Source: an uncultured Oscillospiraceae bacterium (GTDB taxonomy: Bacteria; Bacillota; Clostridia; Oscillospirales; Oscillospiraceae). From it: 5,347 nucleotides of DNA. Below the pieces are notes generated by a model. That model was not told where the DNA came from. It saw only the letters and a program-made list of their open reading frames with translations, and ran no database searches. Made by a program: the position numbers and the translations under genes. Of this stretch, positions 1-4,238 are shown one piece after another (position 1 is the stretch's first letter; every line of letters begins with the position of its first letter). The stretch spans positions 1-5,347 of the forward strand of contig CAKTTR010000104.1 in assembly GCA_934615645.1 (NCBI GenBank), read 5' to 3'.

Positions 1-28
1 CTCTCGCTTGCGCGAGGGCTTGCTTTTT
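1..28 (+). terminator. 3' part of a terminator for a gene upstream of the window
   Basis: Positions 1-7 (CTCTCGC) pair with 12-18 (GCGAGGG) around a TTGC loop, with one G-T wobble. The sequence CTTGC and a run of five T follow at 24-28. The GCTT immediately 3' of the visible stem suggests that the left arm continues outside the window. It would end a rightward transcript whose gene is not visible. Confidence 0.5.
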
Positions 29-80
29 CTGCTTTCTGACGCCGCAGTGCAAGGGGGCACACGATGCGGGGAAGATATGG

Positions 81-109
81 TTGACGGCGGGGGAAAAATC
101 CGGTATGAT
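81..109 (+). promoter_or_regulatory. Promoter of the fau operon
   Basis: The -35 element TTGACG (81-86) and the -10 element TATGAT (104-109) are separated by 17 bp, close to the vegetative sigma consensus. Transcription would start near 116, leaving a leader of only about 16 nt that begins almost at the Shine-Dalgarno sequence AGAGGTGA (118-125). There is therefore no room for a riboswitch in this leader. Confidence 0.65.
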
Positions 110-131
110 AAGAATTTAGAGGTGAGCGGGG

Positions 132-734
132 ATGGATACGTTGCAAAAAGATGCACTGCGGGCGCAGATCCGGCAGGCAAAGCGGGCTCTGACCCCGGCG
201 CAGATCGCATCGGCCAGCGCAGAGCTGGCGGCGGCGCTGCGGCGGCATCCCCTTTACCGGCAGGCTCGGTCGCTGTATGGTTATCTGAGCTATAACCAGG
301 AGGTCGAGACCCACGCGCTGCTGCGGCAGGCGCAGCGGGATGGGAAGCGGGTCGCCGTCCCCAAGGTCACAGGGCCGGGGGAGATGGTCTTTTATTGGCT
401 GGACGAGCTTACCCAGGTGGCCCCCGGCTACTGCGGCATCCCGGAGCCGGACGGCTCGCAGCCAGCGGCGGATGATGATACGGCTCTTGTCCTGACGCCG
501 GGGCTGGCCTTTGACCGGCAGGGCCATCGGATGGGCTACGGCGGCGGCTTTTACGACCGCTATCTGGCCGCACATCCGCACCCGACCATCGCCCTATGCT
601 ACGACTTTCAGCTGCTGCCCCATCTGGATGCGGCGGCCCATGATATCCCGGTAGACGCGGTCCTGGCTGCGCCGGTGCCGGGCGCGCGTTCGGAGTGCGA
701 AGTGTGCGAAAATGACAATGAGGTGACGCAATGA
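132..734 (+). CDS. fau: 5-formyltetrahydrofolate cyclo-ligase (5,10-methenyltetrahydrofolate synthetase)
   Basis: This cytosolic enzyme converts 5-formyltetrahydrofolate plus ATP to 5,10-methenyltetrahydrofolate, returning the storage folate to the one-carbon pool. The 200-residue length is normal for the family. The N-terminal helix carries the basic pattern KDALRAQIRQAKRAL (residues 6-20). YLSYNQEVET (51-60) and KRVAVPKV (72-79) are the usual substrate-pocket strands, followed by GIPEP (102-106). The family signature PGLAFD...GHRMGYGGGFYDRYL (123-145), which forms the ATP/phosphate site, is complete. HDIPVDAVL (170-178) closes the fold. The ATG at 132 is chosen because AGAGGTGA lies 6 nt upstream and the N-terminal family motif begins there. 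It is the first gene of an operon, and its TGA overlaps the next ATG. The symbol follows E. coli usage (fau/ygfA). Identification is secure; nothing is missing. Confidence 0.96.
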   Translation: MDTLQKDALRAQIRQAKRALTPAQIASASAELAAALRRHPLYRQARSLYGYLSYNQEVETHALLRQAQRDGKRVAVPKVTGPGEMVFYWLDELTQVAPGYCGIPEPDGSQPAADDDTALVLTPGLAFDRQGHRMGYGGGFYDRYLAAHPHPTIALCYDFQLLPHLDAAAHDIPVDAVLAAPVPGARSECEVCENDNEVTQ

Positions 735-1324
735 TTTATGTACTGATCGGCATTTTTATGGCCTTGGTGTTTGCCCTGTGCTTTCTGACGGACAAGCTGC
801 TGCAGCGGCTGAGCAAGCGGGCGGATCTGGGCATCGGGCAATCGAAGGTGCGGCTGGCCCGGGCAAATGTCATCTTCGGCGTGATCCTCGCCGTCGCGGG
901 CGTGGCCTTGCTGCTGTTCTTTGCCGCCCGGCTGGGGCCGGCATTTTATGTCATGGCGGCGATTATTATTCTGCTGGGGCTGTATCTGCTGCTGAATTAT
1001 TTCATGACAGGGATCGACTACAGCGCTGAGGGCTTTGTTTACCGCCGCCCGGGCCGGAAGGCGCAGGCCTTTACCTATGACCAGATCCGGGGGCAGCGGT
1101 CCTTTGCCAATCGGGCGGGAATCAATGTGATGCTCTATGTCGGGCAGGAGGAGGTCAATCTCTATTCCTCGATGAATGGCGCGCAGAATTTTATGCGGGC
1201 GGCTTTTAACGGCTGGTGCAAAAGCCGTGGCTTGGAGCCGGATGAATCCCTGGCGCCGAACCCGGGCAATATGATCTGGTTCCCGGAGCCCGGCGACGGG
1301 GCGGAAGCGGAAGAAGCAGAATAA
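731..1324 (+). CDS. Three-helix membrane protein with a PH-like C-terminal domain, function unknown
   Basis: I do not recognise a named family with certainty. Three hydrophobic helices are visible, at residues about 1-20, 46-67 and 70-92. A basic stretch (KLLQRLSKR, 22-30) follows the first. Residues about 95-170 are soluble and beta-rich (GIDYSAEGFVYRRPGRK, then FTYDQIRGQ and INVMLYVGQEEVNLYSS), followed by an amphipathic helix (GAQNFMRAAFNGWCKS, 150-165). That pattern of successive strands capped by one helix resembles bacterial PH-like domains attached to membrane anchors; this is an inference from pattern, not from a search. The tail is short, Pro-rich and then very acidic (ending AEAEEAE). 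The start overlaps the fau stop (ATGA, 731-734) and GAGGTGA lies at 720-726, so it is translationally coupled to fau. A terminator follows directly. Confidence 0.85.
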   Translation: MIYVLIGIFMALVFALCFLTDKLLQRLSKRADLGIGQSKVRLARANVIFGVILAVAGVALLLFFAARLGPAFYVMAAIIILLGLYLLLNYFMTGIDYSAEGFVYRRPGRKAQAFTYDQIRGQRSFANRAGINVMLYVGQEEVNLYSSMNGAQNFMRAAFNGWCKSRGLEPDESLAPNPGNMIWFPEPGDGAEAEEAE

Positions 1325-1329
1325 GAAAG

Positions 1330-1385
1330 AAAAAATCCCCCGTGGGCTGCAGTTTACTGTGCAGCCCACGGGGGCGATCTGTTTT
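1330..1385. terminator. Bidirectional terminator between convergent genes
   Basis: A perfect 15-bp stem pairs 1337-1351 with 1360-1374 around an 8-nt loop. On the minus strand it is followed by ATTTTTT (from 1336 leftward), making a strong terminator for the DegV-family gene, whose stop lies 20 nt before the stem. On the plus strand only a weaker run, GTTTT (1381-1385), follows, serving the fau operon, which ends at 1324. Confidence 0.9.
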
Positions 1386-1394
1386 GCTATGGGC

Positions 1395-2282
1395 TCAATC
1401 GACCCGCGGATCGCCCCAGAAGAAGAGGGCAACGGTCCCCGGACCGGTGTGGGAGCCGATGGTCGTCCCGATGGGGTTGATGACACATTTGCCGTTCAGC
1501 TTGGGAAAGCGTGCCTCCACTGCTGCGGCGACGGCCTGGGCATCCTCCAGGCAGGCCGACTGGCACAGGTAGCATTTTCCGCTGTAGTCAAGCCCGTCTT
1601 GGGCGTGCTCTTCCATGCGCTTGACGATCTCCTGGATGACCCGTTTCTTGGAGCGAATCTTTGCCCGGGGGATCAGGCGGCCAAGATGGTCCATATTCAG
1701 CAGCGGGCAGATCCCCAGCAGCATGCCAATGGTGCCAGACGTTTTAGAGACGCGGCCGCCCTTTATATAGAAGGTCAGGTCCGTCGAGAAGAACCAGTGG
1801 TGCAGCTTCAGCCGATTTTCTTCCGCCCACTGGGCTAGCTCCGCTTGGCCCATGCCGCTGTCCCGCAGGTCAGCTAGGGTATCCATAAACAGGCCATAGC
1901 CGGAGGAGGCGCCGAGGGAATCGACGATGTCAATGCGCCGCTCGGGGTATTTCTCCCGTAGCTGCTCCGCCGCGATGCACGCGGACTGATAGGAGCCGGA
2001 GATCCCGGACGAGAGGGTCACGTGCAGGAGGTCCTTCCCGGCTTCCAGAAAATCGGTGAAGTACTCCAAATACTCCTGGACATTTACCTGTGAGGTGCTG
2101 GTTTGGGCGCCGTCTGCCATCGCCTGGTAGAAGCGATCAAAGCTCACGCTTTGGCCCAGGTCGTCGGGGTACTCCACACCGTCCAGCGTGTAATGGAAGC
2201 AAATGTAATGAATCTGTCTGCGCTCAAAATGCTCTTTGCTCAAATCTGCCGTGGAACAGCAGCTCAAAATGAAATCAGCCAT
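1395..2282 (-). CDS. DegV family protein (FakB-type fatty acid-binding protein)
   Basis: DegV-family proteins bind one fatty acid in a buried tunnel. The characterised FakB members present it to the kinase FakA, giving acyl-phosphate for phospholipid synthesis. The 295-residue length is typical. Visible landmarks in order are CSTADL (9-14), TSTSQVN (61-67, the ligand-carboxylate loop), LSSGISGSYQSA (90-101), DSLGASSGYG (121-130), YIKGGRVSKTSG (172-183), a basic stretch KIRSKKRVIQ (208-217) and IGSHTGPGTVALFF (275-288). The His of SHTGPG and the Ser of SSG correspond to the lipid-head contacts known in FakB. The ATG at 2280-2282 is preceded by AAAGGAGAGA (2287-2296 on the opposite strand). The gene has its own promoter upstream and its own terminator downstream, so it is monocistronic. 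No fakA lies in the window. Family assignment is firm; the FakB role is inferred from the family, and the bound lipid is unknown. Confidence 0.95.
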   Translation of the reverse strand: MADFILSCCSTADLSKEHFERRQIHYICFHYTLDGVEYPDDLGQSVSFDRFYQAMADGAQTSTSQVNVQEYLEYFTDFLEAGKDLLHVTLSSGISGSYQSACIAAEQLREKYPERRIDIVDSLGASSGYGLFMDTLADLRDSGMGQAELAQWAEENRLKLHHWFFSTDLTFYIKGGRVSKTSGTIGMLLGICPLLNMDHLGRLIPRAKIRSKKRVIQEIVKRMEEHAQDGLDYSGKCYLCQSACLEDAQAVAAAVEARFPKLNGKCVINPIGTTIGSHTGPGTVALFFWGDPRVD

Positions 2283-2311
2283 GGGGTCTCTCCTTTGCCG
2301 GATTTTTTGTT

Positions 2312-2340
2312 AGTGTAGCATACCGAGGGGCGCTTTGCAA
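2312..2340 (-). promoter_or_regulatory. Promoter of the DegV-family gene
   Basis: Read on the minus strand, -35 TTGCAA (2335-2340) and -10 TACACT (2312-2317) are spaced 17 bp apart. A TGC immediately before the -10 gives an extended -10. The predicted start near 2305 leaves a short leader containing the Shine-Dalgarno AAAGGAGAGA. Confidence 0.7.
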
Positions 2341-2381
2341 AATACTCCCGGCATGCGGGGCTATACTCCGGGGCTTGCTGG

Positions 2382-2410
2382 CGGTAGAGACAAAATTTTT
2401 CACTCTACCG
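2382..2410. other. Hairpin beside the XRE gene terminator
   Basis: CGGTAGAG (2382-2389) pairs perfectly with CTCTACCG (2403-2410) around a 13-nt loop containing AAAATTTTT. There is no T-tract outside the stem, so it is not a standard terminator. It shares GTAGAG/CTCTAC arms with the neighbouring terminator at 2414-2452, and arms of the two hairpins could pair with each other. Its role is unknown. Confidence 0.5.
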
Positions 2411-2413
2411 ATG

Positions 2414-2452
2414 CAAAAATGCGGCTCTACGAATCGTAGAGCCGCATTTTTG
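2414..2452 (-). terminator. Terminator of the XRE/membrane protein gene
   Basis: An almost perfect palindrome centred on 2433 has 18-19-nt arms, with an A5 tract on the left and a T5 tract on the right, so it is symmetric and could act in both directions. It begins 10 nt beyond the stop codon of the leftward XRE gene, where it gives a GC-rich stem followed by TTTTT. No rightward gene reads into it. Confidence 0.88.
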
Positions 2453-2461
2453 ACGGGATTT

Positions 2462-3049
2462 TCAGGTTTTTCGCTTGCGCTTGATATGAAAGCTTAGATA
2501 GGCGATCAGCTCTGCTGGGATCGCCGGGAGAAAGAGCTGCCACCAGTTGTGGGGCAAAAAGGCCAGATAGATGGCCAGGGTGATGCTGAGAATCAGCCCG
2601 GAGACGATAAAGTAATTATACCGCCCTGCCTTCCAAACAGAGTTGAGAATCAGCCATGTCACCAAGGTCAGCGGCACGGCAAAGACGAAGACGAGCCAGT
2701 AGATCGTGCCGGACATCCAAAGCAGGGCAAAAATCAGCAGGGCCAGGGTCCAGATCCCAGCGATGGCGACCATGGTGATGACCGTGCTGCTGTAGCGGCT
2801 GTGCCACTGGCCGCTGGACCGCAGCGGCTGCTGCCCATCATGGGGCTTGAGCAGATCGTCCACCGTGACGCCGAAAATCTGCGCCAGCTGCAGCAGCACG
2901 CGGACATCAGGGATTGCATCGCCGCGCTCCCATTTTGAAATAGATTTATCCGAATAATTGACCATTGACCCCAGCTCCGCCTGGGTCAGATTGGCTGCCG
3001 TGCGCAGCCGCGTAATATTTTCCGCGACAATTTGTTTCAAATCTTCCAT
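2462..3049 (-). CDS. XRE-family helix-turn-helix regulator fused to four transmembrane helices
   Basis: Residues about 4-66 form a Cro/C1-type DNA-binding domain: VAENITRLRTAANLTQAEL, then VNYSDKSISKWERGDAIP (30-47), the classic recognition-helix and turn pattern, and LLQLAQIFGVTVDDLL (52-67). A polar linker (68-88) leads to four hydrophobic segments at about 89-111, 116-137, 145-164 and 170-188, ending in a basic tail (KRKRKT). The DNA-binding domain therefore faces the cytoplasm and is tethered to the membrane. Similar XRE-plus-membrane proteins are common in Firmicutes, but their signals are mostly unknown. The ATG at 3047-3049 is preceded only by a weak GGGTGA site. It has its own strong promoter at 3094-3122 and a terminator just after the stop. 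It lies between a fatty-acid-binding protein gene and plsC, all leftward. The architecture is clear; the target genes and signal are not. Confidence 0.93.
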   Translation of the reverse strand: MEDLKQIVAENITRLRTAANLTQAELGSMVNYSDKSISKWERGDAIPDVRVLLQLAQIFGVTVDDLLKPHDGQQPLRSSGQWHSRYSSTVITMVAIAGIWTLALLIFALLWMSGTIYWLVFVFAVPLTLVTWLILNSVWKAGRYNYFIVSGLILSITLAIYLAFLPHNWWQLFLPAIPAELIAYLSFHIKRKRKT

Positions 3050-3093
3050 AGATTCACCCAGTGTTCCAGATTAGCAGAAATATACTAATATAA

Positions 3094-3122
3094 ACTATAA
3101 CACGGGCAGAAATTGAAGTCAA
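3094..3122 (-). promoter_or_regulatory. Promoter of the XRE/membrane protein gene
   Basis: On the minus strand, -35 TTGACT (3117-3122) and -10 TATAGT (3094-3099) are 17 bp apart, with a TGT just upstream of the -10 (extended -10). This is close to consensus. The start would be near 3087, inside an AT-rich imperfect palindrome, TATACTAATATA (3081-3092), which could be an operator, perhaps for autoregulation. The -35 lies about 38 bp beyond the plsC stop. Confidence 0.75.
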
Positions 3123-3160
3123 TGTGTTTTGTGTGAAGATTCCGTATCGCCGCCCGGGCG

Positions 3161-3952
3161 TCAGCGCATAAATTCGCTGACGGTCTGGCTAATCTGGGCT
3201 GTCGTGTGGCCCGCAAGGGCGGCATAGGGCAGGACCTGGCGGATGGCAAATTGGACCCGTGTTGACCGGAACGGGAAATTGCGCGCCGCTGCATCGACGC
3301 CGTCCAGCCGGGCGACGACGATGGGAACCTGCGCCTTTTGGGCGATCTTAAACGCACCGCTGCGCAGCGGCAGCAGGCCCTCGCCGTGGTTCCGCGTCCC
3401 CTCGGGGAAGATGCCGATGCTAAGGCCGTTGTTTTTGATCTCGGCCACGGCCCGCAGAATGCTCTTGAGGGCAGCGCGGTCGTTCTCCCGGTCGATGGGG
3501 AGATAGCCGCTCTGGAACGCAAACGGCCCGGCGATTGGGAATTTTAAAATTTGGGCCTTCATGACAAATGCCATCGGATAGCGCCGCAAAAGCCACGCAG
3601 CGATCAGAGGATCAAAATTGGAGCGGTGGTTGCAGACCAGCAAAAACGGCGTGTCCTGCGGCAGCTGGTCCAGCCCGGTGGCTTGGATGCGGATCCGCAT
3701 GAGCTTGCAGAGCAGACCCATCGTCGCCGTCGTCACGCGGCGGCAGAAGGGGTGGTCCCGCTTTGGGGGGCGGTCCGTCGGCAAAAACAGGCTCACGACC
3801 AGCAGTACCAGGGCATACAGCAGGAGGCTTACCAAAATGCCCGCCGCCCAGAGCAGCAGACCGGCCCAAACAATCTGCCACCCGCTAAGCTGCAGCAGCA
3901 CGCCAGACGCTGCAGCCAGCACAAGCCCAGCCAATACAAACGGAAACAGCAC
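3161..3952 (-). CDS. plsC: 1-acyl-sn-glycerol-3-phosphate acyltransferase (PlsC/LPLAT family)
   Basis: PlsC-type enzymes transfer an acyl group to lysophosphatidate to form phosphatidate at the inner face of the membrane. The protein of 263 residues (from the GTG) starts with two hydrophobic helices, about residues 2-26 and 29-57, then a basic linker (TDRPPKRDHPFCRR). The acyltransferase motifs follow in order: NHRSNFD (block I, HX4D catalytic pair His109/Asp114), GYLPIDRE (block II, about 149-156), FPEGTRN (block III, 182-188) and VPIVVA (block IV, about 209-214). The reading frame opens at a TTG (3992-3994), but that lies almost on the predicted transcription start. The GTG at 3950-3952 has GGGAGG 8 nt upstream and begins directly at the first membrane helix. 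I see no clear terminator before the XRE promoter, so read-through into that gene is possible. The family is certain; substrate preference within LPLAT enzymes cannot be read from sequence. Confidence 0.93.
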   Translation of the reverse strand: MLFPFVLAGLVLAAASGVLLQLSGWQIVWAGLLLWAAGILVSLLLYALVLLVVSLFLPTDRPPKRDHPFCRRVTTATMGLLCKLMRIRIQATGLDQLPQDTPFLLVCNHRSNFDPLIAAWLLRRYPMAFVMKAQILKFPIAGPFAFQSGYLPIDRENDRAALKSILRAVAEIKNNGLSIGIFPEGTRNHGEGLLPLRSGAFKIAQKAQVPIVVARLDGVDAAARNFPFRSTRVQFAIRQVLPYAALAGHTTAQISQTVSEFMR

Positions 3953-3960
3953 GAAACGTC

Positions 3961-3966
3961 CCTCCC
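3961..3966 (-). promoter_or_regulatory. Ribosome binding site that sets the plsC start
   Basis: On the minus strand GGGAGG lies 8 nt before the GTG at 3952-3950. No comparable site precedes the upstream in-frame TTG at 3994, so the GTG is preferred. Confidence 0.75.
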
Positions 3967-4002
3967 AGCAAATAAAATTCAAGTGATACCTCAATATTAT
4001 TT

Positions 4003-4031
4003 ATTGTACCCGTTCTCGTGCATATTTGCAA
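4003..4031 (-). promoter_or_regulatory. Promoter of plsC
   Basis: On the minus strand, -35 TTGCAA (4026-4031) and -10 TACAAT (4003-4008) have a 17-bp spacer. The predicted start is near 3996, giving a leader of about 44 nt to the GTG. It stands back-to-back with the pfkA promoter, with only 17 bp between the two -35 elements. Confidence 0.75.
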
Positions 4032-4048
4032 TTCCTAAAACGAAAATC

Positions 4049-4076
4049 TTGCGCTTTGCTACGATTGTGCTATAAT
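4049..4076 (+). promoter_or_regulatory. Promoter of pfkA
   Basis: A perfect -10 TATAAT (4071-4076) is preceded by TGC, an extended -10, and by a poor -35 TTGCGC (4049-4054) at 16 bp. The extended -10 likely compensates for the weak -35. The predicted start is within 4081-4084, about 155 nt before the pfkA ATG, so the leader is unusually long for this window. Confidence 0.75.
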
Positions 4077-4080
4077 AGTC

Positions 4081-4213
4081 ATTGGAGCGACAAGTGCCCT
4101 GCCATGCCGGCGGCACGGGAGTTTGCGCTGAAAAAGTCTGCAAAACCGGCAGCGCATCCGGCGCTTGTGAGATCGGTTACTTGACACGGAGAGGGCCCCA
4201 ATCGGGGCGTTTT
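4081..4213 (+). promoter_or_regulatory. Structured 5' leader RNA of pfkA, candidate cis-regulatory element
   Basis: The stretch between the pfkA promoter and its ribosome site can fold into a three-way junction. The closing stem pairs 4090-4098 (ACAAGTGCC) with 4160-4168 (GGCGCTTGT), 9 bp with one G-U. One arm is TGCC 4100-4103 with GGCA 4112-4115. The second arm is TGCGCTG 4124-4130 with CAGCGCA 4150-4156, 7 bp with a 19-nt loop. A competing local hairpin, GTGCC 4094-4098 with GGCAC 4112-4116, would exclude the closing stem. ATTGG (4081-4085) at the transcript's 5' end can also pair with CCAAT (4198-4202). I see none of the conserved cores of T-box, TPP, SAM, purine, glycine, ZTP, THF or cobalamin elements, nor of 6S, SRP or tmRNA. 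The pairings are seen in the sequence; that the RNA regulates pfkA is inference. An independent small RNA ending at 4213 is the main alternative. Confidence 0.45.
4195..4213 (+). terminator. Possible attenuator hairpin in the pfkA leader
   Basis: GCCCC (4195-4199) pairs with GGGGC (4204-4208) around an AATC loop and is followed by GTTTTCT. The stem is all G-C but only 5 bp and the T-run is short, so termination would be weak or partial. Its left arm overlaps CCAAT (4198-4202), which can instead pair with the 5' end of the leader. Confidence 0.35.
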
Positions 4214-4238
4214 CTGCTGGTGATAGGAGGTTTTTCAG

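Noticed and set aside
81..131. A folate-linked riboswitch (ZTP or THF class) before fau
   Set aside because: The promoter places the transcript start near 116, leaving about 16 nt of leader, and no conserved core of either class is present.
608..1486. 292-codon open frame on the minus strand across fau, the membrane protein gene and the terminator
   Set aside because: It runs through a strong terminator and two well-supported opposite genes, has no ribosome site and has no recognisable domain.
3551..4075. 174-codon open frame antisense to plsC
   Set aside because: It is Gln/Arg-rich low-complexity translation opposite a clear acyltransferase gene and runs through the plsC promoter.
4181..4186. 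TTGACA in the pfkA leader as a second -35 element
   Set aside because: No -10-like hexamer lies 16-18 bp downstream; that stretch is GGGGCG.
4081..4213. 6S, SRP or RNase P RNA in the pfkA leader
   Set aside because: The long rod with central bubble (6S), the GGAA-tetraloop domain (SRP) and the conserved RNase P core sequences are all absent.
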